A stretch of 7,310 bases of DNA, from the NCBI GenBank assembly GCA_964648415.1, contig CAZYOC010000227.1, forward strand, positions 1 through 7,310, written 5' to 3'. Below the pieces are notes generated by a model, which saw nothing but the letters and a program-made list of their open reading frames with translations, did no database searches and was not told where the DNA came from. This document shows, piece after piece, positions 1-6,870 of this stretch. The position numbers and the translations under genes were made by a program. How positions within the stretch are numbered: position 1 is the first letter of the stretch; every line of letters starts with the position of its first letter. The stretch is from G963669175 sp964648415. GTDB lineage: Bacteria; Electryoneota; Electryoneia; Electryoneales; Electryoneaceae.

Positions 1-1086
1 CGATTCTGGCGCGCAGTCTCGAGTCGCCGGTAAAGCAAGTCGGGGAGAAGCTGGGGTAGCCCAACTTTCGCACTTGTCGATGTAAGTGGTTGATAAATAT
101 GGGCTGAATCGTCGAGGTATCGCCTTTGTGGCAGATGATTTGCCCTCCACGGTCTCGCCGTCTTCCGCCAGGTTTTTCTGTGCCCAGCCCATGTAGCGGA
201 GCGCCTGGCCTACGGTCTGGTCACTGGTCTGGTTGCGTTTCAGTTCGATGATCAGCCAGCGCGGCTCGCTGCGGTGTTTCGCCAGCAGGTCGATCCGGCC
301 GATCTCGCATGGGTACTCGTAGCCGGCTTCCTCGTCACCCGGCTTGCTATATAGTTCCCACCCTCGCCCCAGCTCGATCTGGTCTCAGTTGTCACGCATG
401 AACTCATGCAAGTGCCGCTCCAGGCCAAACCGAGCTGTGCAACCAGGTTCAGGAGGATCGGATGAGTATACCGCGCCATCCCTTATCTTCGTTTCGCCAT
501 CCTCCAGCTCAAGCCCAGGGAACCACCACACCGTATCCAACGTCCAGAAATCAACGCTCAGTTCACGGCATATCTCAGCGAGAATCTCATTGATGCGTTC
601 ATAACGTTGCCCAAATGACAACCCACGTTCAAAGTCCGGCCACAAGCCAACCTGCTTCAGGTACATCTCGGAAGGATTATTCCAGACCCCATAGGTGTCT
701 GGTTTGTACACAACCAGAATTGCGCTGGCAATATTCTTACCCATGCCGGAGATCAACTTGTTGGCCTTGTCGAGCCGCTCCGCCAACGGTTGCGTTTCAT
801 CAAGAAGCAGCGACAGTCCCTTGCGAAGTGCGTCCATATCCCTGCAAATCCGGTTGCCCTGCCGGTGCAGCCCGCTCCAGTGGCGGTTGTTTTCGAACAA
901 GAGAAAGGACTTCAGCTCGTCTTCGGTGATCCGAGGGACGTGCTCGGGCGAGAAGATGGGCTGGTAGCGTGCGAGGACCTCATCACGCCGTTCAACGATT
1001 TCTTCCTGTATGCGGTGCTTGCGCATTCGCGCCACCGCTTCCCGCAATTTGCCGATCATATCGGAGGGTAGGGAAAGTGTGTTCAT
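1..1086 (-). pseudogene. Broken NucS-like PD-(D/E)XK endonuclease gene (3' end off window)
   Basis: From ATG 1084-1086 the frame codes 233 residues and then meets TGA at 385-387. The same frame stays open beyond the stop and carries a clear nuclease core: GRIDLLAKH (Asp at 289-291), WLIIELKRNQT (Glu 244-246, Lys 238-240, the ExK motif) and a QALRY motif (193-207). The N-terminal part holds a conserved-looking stretch, VWNNPSEMYLKQVGLWP (about residues 134-150) and FWTLDTVWWF (about 180-189), which I recall in hypothetical proteins carrying an endonuclease NucS domain. The truncated product would lack the whole catalytic domain. A second lesion is likely at the AAA run 139-141: one extra A would restore 'VEGKIICHKGD', resembling the usual 'VrGiIIa' strand. 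The ATG at 1086 is chosen because GAGG (complement of 1093-1096) lies 6 nt upstream; ATGs at 1101 and 1143 also exist. The family cuts DNA (archaeal NucS/EndoMS acts on mismatches), but this longer variant's substrate is unknown. Sequencing error could explain one or both lesions. Confidence 0.8.
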
Positions 1087-1179
1087 GTGGATCCTCGCCA
1101 TCAATGTCCTCAAATGAATGGTAATCACACGGAAACCACCCAATCAAGGGATGGCGCCCTTTAGCTCATTGGTGTTGTA

Positions 1180-1201
1180 ACCCGACAGTAAACTGTCGGG
1201 T
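1180..1201. promoter_or_regulatory. Perfect 22-bp palindrome, operator or hairpin
   Basis: The sequence ACCCGACAGTA/AACTGTCGGGT reads the same on both strands: 10-bp arms around a central AA. It is not followed by a T-run in either direction, so it is a poor intrinsic terminator. A perfect dyad upstream of a gene fits an operator for a dimeric repressor, here about 95 bp upstream of the nuclease start. It would equally form a stable RNA hairpin in the nuclease leader. No regulator gene lies in the window and I do not recognise the motif. Confidence 0.5.
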
Positions 1202-1347
1202 CATATCGCCAACACTAAGCGGCAACAATCGAACGTGATCGATATCCGCAACTGCGTGCTTTTCAGGAACATTTCCAGGCCGGTTTGCCGTGATATAGCG
1301 AGCAACTTCCCGTCCTTCAACTCCGGGCAAGAAATGCGAAAAACTCC

Positions 1348-1375
1348 AACGGGGCTTTGAACCAGCCCCGTTTTT
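1348..1375 (+). terminator. Rho-independent terminator, plus strand
   Basis: A 9-bp stem AACGGGGCT / AGCCCCGTT with a 7-nt loop (TTGAACC, 1357-1363) runs straight into a T-tract ending at 1375. This is a strong intrinsic terminator. No plus-strand gene precedes it in the window, so it is an orphan: it could end a small RNA or leader transcript, act as an attenuator for the kinase-asd unit, or be left from a lost gene. On the minus strand the stem is followed by GGAG then five Ts, so weak bidirectional action is possible. Confidence 0.75.
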
Positions 1376-1384
1376 CGTTATATA
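1357..1384 (+). promoter_or_regulatory. Candidate promoter for the kinase-asd unit
   Basis: TTGAAC (1357-1362) and TATATA (1379-1384) are spaced by 16 nt and resemble a sigma-70-type -35/-10 pair. The kinase ATG lies about 60 nt further on. The -35 element sits in the loop of the terminator hairpin, so the promoter would restart transcription immediately after upstream readthrough is stopped. The consensus for this phylum is unknown to me, so the call rests on similarity to the general housekeeping pattern. Confidence 0.4.
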
Positions 1385-1442
1385 CCACCTGTCGAGTCAA
1401 GCCATCGCAGGAATCCAACCATAGCGAACAGAGGGTGACGTG

Positions 1443-4127
1443 ATGCTTCCGATGACAGACCGACCGGAGGGGTTGCAGGAGGTCCGCAAGCTGTACCGTT
1501 ATGTATGGCTGTTGGTGATTCTGTGGACCGTGCTCCTGATCGCCGGGGTTTGCTGGATTCACTACCATTTTTACAACTCCACGCTTGATATTGCGGCCAA
1601 TCAGGCTCGCGCCTCCATCGAAAAGGATCTCCTGTACCGCAAATGGATGAATTATCGGGGCGGGCTCTATTCGCCCCTCACGCCGGAGATCCAACCCAAC
1701 GAATACTACCCCCACCCGGAGCGAGATCTTCAAACAGCGGAAGGTGACACTCTCACCAAGATCAACACCTCGTACATGTCGCGCATGGTCTATGCGTTGT
1801 CGGTAGACAGCGGGTATGTCCAGGGCGGCCATCTCTCCAGCTCCAAACCTCTTCATCCCGGCAACAGCCCCGACACGTGGGAGGCGGAGGGGTGGAAAGC
1901 GCTGGAAGCAGGCAAGCACGAGTATTATGGTGTCGTGAAAAGCGAGCAGGGGAAAGCGTTGAGATTAATGCGCCCCATCCTCCTGTTTGAATCCGGCTGC
2001 GTGTCTTGCCATCGTGCGGAAGGGTATGAGCTGGGCGATGCGAAAGGAGCCATCAGCGTCGCAGTGCAGCTCGAGCCGCTGTTCGAAAACGCCAAGCCGC
2101 ATCGTAACAGCGAATGGGCGGTGTTCGGCGGGTTCTGGCTGTTTGGCCTGCTGTTGCTGGGGTTGGGAGCGCGCAAGATCCGCACTCACATCCGCGCTAC
2201 GGAAGACGCTCAAAAAGCCCTGGACTCCCAGCGTGGTTTTCTGCAAACCATTATCGACCAGAGCCCGGTGTTGCTGTTTATCAAGGACAAAACCGGCCGC
2301 ATTGTCATGTGCAACCGGCCCTTCGCCGCCGCTTACGGCAAGCAGCCCGCCGACATGATCGGTAAACACGACTCCGAAATCGTGGACGACCCGGAACTGA
2401 TCCAGAAATATGCCACGGAAGATGACTTTGTGCAGGCTGAGAAGCAGGAGCTGGTAATTCCTCAAGGGCCGTATCTTCCGGACGATGAAACGGCCCGCTA
2501 CGTGCAGACCATCAAGAGCCCCCTGTTCGATGAACAGGGGAAAGTGGACCGTATCCTGTGCGTCTCCATGGAGATCACCGAACGCATTCGTGCGGAAGCG
2601 GCGCTTCGCCGGAGTGAGCTGCACTTCCGGTTGATTTTCGAGGCCACTCACGACGCTATTTTCGTGGCGCAAGACAACCGGATGGTGGTCGTCAATCCCC
2701 GGTTCGAGGAGATGTTCGGTTATTCCAGCGACGAGTTGTACGATCCCGAGTTCAATTACCGGAGTCTGATGGCGGGCGACGAGGGTGCGCGGGTCGCTGG
2801 TTACTACTGGCAGATCATCCGTGGCGAGGTGGAATCGCTCGACTATGTTTTCACAGGATATACGAAGGATCAGCAGCGCATCCGTGTGGATGCGACCATC
2901 CAGCGGATCGTCTGGGATGGTGAATACGCGGTGCTTGGGGTTCACCGGGACATCACGGAGAAGGAGACACTGGAGGCGGAGCTGCGCCGCCAGCAGAAGA
3001 TCGACGCCATCGGCGCATTGGCCGGCGGCATCGCCCATGACTTCAACAACATGATCACCGGCATCATCGCCCATGCCGAGCTGGTCCGAATGAAATACGA
3101 TCCGGGCCCCGAGATCGAGCAGGAACTACAGGGCATTCTACGCACCTCCGACCGCGCCGCCGAGTTGACTCGAAAACTGCTGGCCTTCAGCCGTAAGCAG
3201 TACCTGCATATGGAAGCGCTGGATCTGAATGATGTGGTCAACGACATGCACGATCTGCTGACCCGCATCGTCCGCGAGGATATTGTGATCGCGCGGAACC
3301 TGGCCGAGGATCTGTGGACGGTGTCCGCGGATCGGGGCCAGGTTGAGCAGGTGGTGCTGAACCTGGCCTTGAATGCACGTGACGCCATGCCCAACGGCGG
3401 CAAACTGATCATTACGACAACCAATCGAGAATTCTCCGAGCAGGATGCAGCCCATTATACAGAGCTCGAGGCCGGGAAATATGCTTGCGTTGAAGTGAAA
3501 GATGAAGGTCACGGGATGAGTGAGGAGATCATCGAGCACATCTTCGAGCCCTTTTTCACGACGAAAGAGGCGGGTAAAGGGTCGGGCCTTGGGCTGGCCA
3601 CGGTGTATGGCATTGTGAAACAAAGCGGCGGCGATATTGCCGTGGACAGTACGCCGGGAAAGGGAACCCGCTTCCGTATCTTCTTCCCGCGCACCCGCAA
3701 AAAGGCCCCTCGAAGGGACATGCACGCGGAACGGGCGCGGCTCAAGGGCGACGGGCAACGTATTCTTGTTGTTGAAGATGAAAAGGAGCTGCGCGGTCAC
3801 CTCGTCCGGTCGCTGACTGAAATGAACTACAGTGTGGATTCGGCGGAGAACGGTCTGGACGCGTTGTCGGTGGTGGCCGCCGCCGAAGAGCCTTACGACC
3901 TGGTCCTCGCCGATGTCATCATGCCCGGCATGGGAGGAGTCAAAATGGCCCGGGAGCTGATCAAGCAGAACCCGGATCTGAAGATTGTCTTTATGTCCGG
4001 GTACGCGGGCGACCGGTTGATACCCTCGCGTGATGACGACCTGGAGTTCATCTACATGCAGAAACCGTTTCACATGCTGGACCTGGCGCGTCGTATCCAT
4101 GAGTTGCTGGGTGGGGAGAAGTTGTGA
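1443..4127 (+). CDS. Hybrid sensor histidine kinase with periplasmic c-type heme domain
   Basis: This is an 894-residue membrane sensor kinase with an attached receiver. The order is: TM helix (20-39); extracytoplasmic Tll0287-like/DUF3365 domain (about 47-214) with typical blocks 'YMSRM', 'NSPDTWE' and a CVSCH heme-attachment motif (C186, C189, H190); second TM (about 225-243); PAS (about 262-378); PAS (about 390-505); HisKA with phospho-acceptor H532 in IAHDFNN; HATPase_c with N-box NLALNA (640-645), DEGHGM (687-692) and GSGLGL (713-718); then a receiver (about 773-892) with the VVED acidic pair, phospho-acceptor D824, S852 and K874. All catalytic residues are present, so it should autophosphorylate and pass phosphate to its own receiver. 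There is no DNA-binding output, so a further partner is expected outside the window. The heme suggests redox or small-gas sensing (inference). ATG 1443 is preferred over GTG 1440 because GAGGG (1431-1435) is 7 nt upstream. The stop overlaps asd. Confidence 0.93.
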   Translation: MLPMTDRPEGLQEVRKLYRYVWLLVILWTVLLIAGVCWIHYHFYNSTLDIAANQARASIEKDLLYRKWMNYRGGLYSPLTPEIQPNEYYPHPERDLQTAEGDTLTKINTSYMSRMVYALSVDSGYVQGGHLSSSKPLHPGNSPDTWEAEGWKALEAGKHEYYGVVKSEQGKALRLMRPILLFESGCVSCHRAEGYELGDAKGAISVAVQLEPLFENAKPHRNSEWAVFGGFWLFGLLLLGLGARKIRTHIRATEDAQKALDSQRGFLQTIIDQSPVLLFIKDKTGRIVMCNRPFAAAYGKQPADMIGKHDSEIVDDPELIQKYATEDDFVQAEKQELVIPQGPYLPDDETARYVQTIKSPLFDEQGKVDRILCVSMEITERIRAEAALRRSELHFRLIFEATHDAIFVAQDNRMVVVNPRFEEMFGYSSDELYDPEFNYRSLMAGDEGARVAGYYWQIIRGEVESLDYVFTGYTKDQQRIRVDATIQRIVWDGEYAVLGVHRDITEKETLEAELRRQQKIDAIGALAGGIAHDFNNMITGIIAHAELVRMKYDPGPEIEQELQGILRTSDRAAELTRKLLAFSRKQYLHMEALDLNDVVNDMHDLLTRIVREDIVIARNLAEDLWTVSADRGQVEQVVLNLALNARDAMPNGGKLIITTTNREFSEQDAAHYTELEAGKYACVEVKDEGHGMSEEIIEHIFEPFFTTKEAGKGSGLGLATVYGIVKQSGGDIAVDSTPGKGTRFRIFFPRTRKKAPRRDMHAERARLKGDGQRILVVEDEKELRGHLVRSLTEMNYSVDSAENGLDALSVVAAAEEPYDLVLADVIMPGMGGVKMARELIKQNPDLKIVFMSGYAGDRLIPSRDDDLEFIYMQKPFHMLDLARRIHELLGGEKL
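4113..4127 (+). promoter_or_regulatory. asd ribosome site and 4-nt stop/start overlap (translational coupling)
   Basis: GGGGAG (4113-4118) lies inside the last kinase codons, 5 nt before a GTG start at 4124-4126. That GTG overlaps the kinase TGA (4125-4127) in the string GTGA. This arrangement usually couples translation of the second gene to termination of the first. It also decides the asd start, since the Rossmann strand LKIALVGATG follows only a few residues later. Confidence 0.75.
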
Positions 4128-5113
4128 GTGGAGTACTGAAAATTGCCCTGGTGGGAGCCACCGGCCTGGTGGGGCAGACCGCGGCGCGTGTGCTCGACGA
4201 ACAACCGCTGCCCGAATTCGAGTTGCGGCCCTTTGCCACAGCCCAACGCGCCGGGACGAAGGTGCTCTGCAAGGGACGTGAGTGGATCGTGCAGGCCATC
4301 CCGGACACGCCGCCCGACGTGGATTTCGCACTCTTTACCGCGCCTGGAGGAGTGGCGCAGACCCTGATTCCGGTCTGGCGGGAGGCCGGGATTCGGATTG
4401 TTGATAACTCGTCCGTGTTCCGCATGGCCGCCGATGTGCCGCTGGTGGTTCCGGAGGTCAACGCCGCGCGCATTGCCGAGGCGGATCATCTGGTCGCCAA
4501 CCCCAACTGCAGTACGATTCAGCTCGCGGTGGCGCTGGGGCCGTTGAAGCAGCGCTGGGGACTGAAACGAGTGACCGTCGCAACCTACCAGGCGGTGTCG
4601 GGTGCGGGACGCGACGCGGTTGAGGACTGGCGGGCCGAGGTGCGAGGCCAACAGCCGATCCACGGCACATTCCCCGCGCCCATCCACGCCAATGTGCTGC
4701 CGCAGATTGGAGCCATCAACGACGCCGGCTACAACGTGGAAGAGGTCAAACTTACGAGCGAGTTGACCAGGATCCTCGACTTGGAGGAGACCCCTGTGGC
4801 TGCTACATGTGTCCGAGTTCCGGTCGAGACGGGTCATGCGGAAGCGGTGGAGGTGCAGCTCGGGGGCGCGCCGTCCCTGGAAGACGTGCTGGCTGCGCTT
4901 GAGGATGCGCCCGGTATCGTGCTGCACCGCGACGGGGCTTCCTTCCCCATGCCGCGCGCGATTGCAGGGCAGGATCCGGTGCATGTGGGGCGTGTGCGAA
5001 AGCATCCTCAGCTTGACGATGTCTTTCTGCTGTGGGTGGTGGCGGACAACCTGCGGAAAGGCGCCGCCACCAACGCCGTGCAGATATTGGGAGAGTGGTT
5101 GAAGCGCATGTAA
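4124..5113 (+). CDS. asd: Aspartate-semialdehyde dehydrogenase
   Basis: This cytoplasmic enzyme reduces L-4-aspartyl phosphate to aspartate semialdehyde with NADPH. That is the branch-point step to lysine/diaminopimelate, threonine, methionine and isoleucine. The product is 329 residues, within the family's normal length. Visible signatures are the N-terminal dinucleotide-binding loop VGATGLVGQ (10-18), NSSVFR (95-100, with the phosphate-contacting Arg), catalytic Cys129 in NPNCSTIQ, TYQAVSGAG with Gln156, the EEVKLTSE substrate block (about 206-213), R231 and the catalytic-base His238 in ETGH, and the C-terminal WVVADNLRKGAATNA segment. The start is GTG, overlapping the kinase stop, with GGAG 5 nt upstream. 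No lysC, dapA or other pathway gene is adjacent in the window, so pairing with a sensor kinase is unusual. No clear terminator follows; the 85-nt gap holds a candidate promoter for the next gene. Confidence 0.96.
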   Translation: MSGVLKIALVGATGLVGQTAARVLDEQPLPEFELRPFATAQRAGTKVLCKGREWIVQAIPDTPPDVDFALFTAPGGVAQTLIPVWREAGIRIVDNSSVFRMAADVPLVVPEVNAARIAEADHLVANPNCSTIQLAVALGPLKQRWGLKRVTVATYQAVSGAGRDAVEDWRAEVRGQQPIHGTFPAPIHANVLPQIGAINDAGYNVEEVKLTSELTRILDLEETPVAATCVRVPVETGHAEAVEVQLGGAPSLEDVLAALEDAPGIVLHRDGASFPMPRAIAGQDPVHVGRVRKHPQLDDVFLLWVVADNLRKGAATNAVQILGEWLKRM

Positions 5114-5137
5114 CCTGAGTTTTTTGACCCGCGTCAC

Positions 5138-5166
5138 TTGAGCCAAACGCCTGTATCACCTATTTT
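5138..5166 (+). promoter_or_regulatory. Candidate promoter for the secreted-protein gene
   Basis: TTGAGC (5138-5143) and TATTTT (5161-5166) are separated by 17 nt, an optimal spacing for a housekeeping-type promoter, and lie about 30 nt before the ATG at 5199. A second possible -35, TTGACC at 5124-5129, has no well-spaced -10. The site lies in the only sizeable gap between asd and the next gene, which supports a separate transcription unit. Confidence 0.42.
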
Positions 5167-5198
5167 ACAATGACGCTACGAACAGCTCTGGATACGCC

Positions 5199-6863
5199 AT
5201 GAAAAGTCGACACCCCTCTTCGAGCCGCGCACTGTTTTCGCTCCTGCTTGCTGTACTCTTTCTGATCGCACCTGTTGTTGTCGTTGCCGGAACCTGGGGT
5301 GATAACGGCCTGCTGCTGCGCAACACCACCGAAGACGATCCCGCCGGAGCAGTGGTCCACGCCAAGCTGGTCAAATCCGAGGAGCTGCTCTGGGTGGTCT
5401 GGCTGGACAACCGGACGGATCCTGTGCGGTACGGCGGCGAGGTGTATGTCCAGGCGGTGTATGAAGAAGGCATCGTGGCGTTTCCACAGGGCGGGATCCA
5501 ATTGACGGAGCTGGGGTGGTGCCCGGATCCGGAGGCGTACGACGCTGTGCCCGATGGAGAAGGCGGCATGATTGTCTGCGCCACCGACGAAGACACCGAG
5601 AGCGAGCCCAAGTTCATCATGCGGTATGACCAGTACGCAGAGCCGGTCTGGGACGAAGCGGTTTGCATCGAAGATGTCCTCTGGTCCCAGAAGGTGCAAG
5701 CGGACAACATCAACGGCCTGTTGCTGCTGGTGGGTATGCTTGACGAACCATCCATGCTGATCGCTTCCATTGACAACGACGGCAGCCTGGACTCGTGGAC
5801 CATCTTCGAGGAGCCCGCCGCGCGCTCCACCCTGCCGCTGGCGATTGTACCGCGCACAAGCGGTTTTCTCGCGCTGGGGCGTATTGTCCGCACGTCCAAC
5901 ACCAGCGATTGCCGCCGGCTGGTGCTGAGTTACTCGGGACAGCCGGCGGGATCCACCAATGGCGTCATCTTTTACTGGGGCAGAGTCAATGAAATCGAGG
6001 CATGGGCGCTGGAGAACAACCACGCCGTCTGCCTCGTCACCGGCCTCTACAACATCCTGCTGTCGCAGTACTTCACCAGCATGGGCTATGCGATGTACGA
6101 CTACATGGGCGAGGAAATCGCCGGGAACGATGTGATGTCGTTCAAGGCGTGTCCCGATGGCGACGAGGGGTACTGGGTGCTCTGGCGGCAGGTGGAGGAC
6201 GGTCAGGGCAGCCTGCTGCTGAACCGGTTTGACGACGAGCCTGCGCCGCAACTGGCTTCACTTGAACTGACGAACTCGCCCGCCAACGAGCCGGTTCTTC
6301 CCATTACTGCAGATTCCGATGGCGGCGTGTTCTGCATTACACGGGATGAGGGCGCAACCACGCCGGTGGTGTCGCAGTGGGATGCGGACGGCGTAAGGCG
6401 CGAAGGGTACGAGACGAACATCCCGCTCGATGAGATGGAGCTGGCCGCGCAAGTGACCGCGGTGCAGCCGGCGTGGCACAAGTTCGCCGTGGCTTACCTG
6501 CAGGATCGCGGCGGGCAGGGGAATACCGGCCTGGTGGTGCAGGCGTTTCCCAACGCCGCACCCAACACGATCTCAGAATCGCCGCATGAAGCAATGCCCG
6601 GCAAGTTCGGTATCGAACAGGCGTACCCCAACCCGTTCAACGGGGAAACGCGGGTCACGGTGCGGAGTGCGGTGCATGAGGAGATCAGGTTGACACTGTA
6701 CGATGTGCTGGGGCGGCAGGCTGGTCGCTGGACCCTGGAGCCCGGCTCTGCGGGCGAGTTGACGAAAGTGCTGAACCTGCAAGCTCTGGCCGGCGGCGTG
6801 TATATCCTGCAGGCGGAGCAGGCGGGGGTTGTGGACCGGACAAGGTTGGTACTGGTGAAGTGA
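5199..6863 (+). CDS. Secreted T9SS-sorted protein, probable beta-propeller
   Basis: The 554-residue product begins with a classic Sec signal: basic n-region MKSRHPSSSR, hydrophobic core to about residue 29, and probable cleavage near VVVAG (28-31). Residues 469-554 are a Por/type IX secretion C-terminal sorting domain: FGIEQAYPNPFNGET, a LTLYDVLGR strand, then AGGVYILQ and a final LVLVK strand. It should therefore cross the inner membrane by Sec and the outer membrane by T9SS, to be released or anchored at the surface. The middle (about 35-460) has no enzyme motif I recognise. It shows spaced beta-strand blocks of the 'W-x-D-x-R ... V-Y-x-Q' type, for example LLWVVWLDNR (63-72) with VYVQA (82-86), GYWVLWR (324-330) and KFAVAYLQDR (428-437) with LVVQAF (445-450). 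These suggest blades of a propeller whose first and last blades match. The ligand or role is unknown. No good Shine-Dalgarno is seen before ATG 5199. The next gene starts 7 nt after its stop. Confidence 0.88.
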   Translation: MKSRHPSSSRALFSLLLAVLFLIAPVVVVAGTWGDNGLLLRNTTEDDPAGAVVHAKLVKSEELLWVVWLDNRTDPVRYGGEVYVQAVYEEGIVAFPQGGIQLTELGWCPDPEAYDAVPDGEGGMIVCATDEDTESEPKFIMRYDQYAEPVWDEAVCIEDVLWSQKVQADNINGLLLLVGMLDEPSMLIASIDNDGSLDSWTIFEEPAARSTLPLAIVPRTSGFLALGRIVRTSNTSDCRRLVLSYSGQPAGSTNGVIFYWGRVNEIEAWALENNHAVCLVTGLYNILLSQYFTSMGYAMYDYMGEEIAGNDVMSFKACPDGDEGYWVLWRQVEDGQGSLLLNRFDDEPAPQLASLELTNSPANEPVLPITADSDGGVFCITRDEGATTPVVSQWDADGVRREGYETNIPLDEMELAAQVTAVQPAWHKFAVAYLQDRGGQGNTGLVVQAFPNAAPNTISESPHEAMPGKFGIEQAYPNPFNGETRVTVRSAVHEEIRLTLYDVLGRQAGRWTLEPGSAGELTKVLNLQALAGGVYILQAEQAGVVDRTRLVLVK

Positions 6864-6870
6864 GGTGACC

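Larger units (their letters stand above)
1275..1384. repeat. Imperfect 23-nt direct repeat, 87 bp apart
   Basis: Copies at 1275-1297 and 1362-1384 share 18 of 23 positions by hand alignment; both begin CCAG and end ATATA, with the pattern CCAGsCCsGTTTkyCGTkATATA. The right copy covers half of the terminator stem and the candidate -10. The left copy has no terminator-like stem. It could be a duplicated regulatory site or chance similarity. Confidence 0.3.
1087..1442. other. Intergenic stretch between divergent genes, no supported CDS
   Basis: This 356-base region separates the minus-strand nuclease remnant from the plus-strand kinase. It looks less GC-rich than the genes to its right. It contains a 22-bp palindrome (1180-1201), an intrinsic terminator (1348-1375), a candidate kinase promoter (1357-1384) and an imperfect direct repeat (1275-1297 and 1362-1384). 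A minus-strand frame (1166-1396, 76 codons) is open but has no ATG or GTG at its left part, no placed ribosome site and no recognised family. I do not call it a gene. No tRNA, rRNA or riboswitch was recognised. Confidence 0.6.

Noticed and set aside
385..387. UGA as selenocysteine or as a reassigned Trp codon
   Set aside because: No obvious SECIS-like hairpin right after the codon was seen, selenocysteine is not expected there, and TGA correctly ends two intact genes in the window.
1119..1147. Minus-strand promoter for the nuclease gene (TTGATT, 17 nt, TTACCA)
   Set aside because: The -10 match is poor and the pair is easily found by chance.
2520..2540. Inverted repeat CCCCTGTTC-GAT-GAACAGGGG inside the kinase gene
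   Set aside because: It encodes the ordinary PAS segment PLFDEQGK and has no T-run; coding constraint explains it.
1965..3074. Long minus-strand open frames opposite the kinase, asd and secreted-protein genes (several above 300 codons)
   Set aside because: They lie exactly antisense to well-supported genes of high third-position GC, show no family motifs, and are expected shadows.
5097..5125. Terminator after asd (GGTT...AACC followed by six Ts)
   Set aside because: The stem is only 4 bp with an 11-nt loop, too weak to call.
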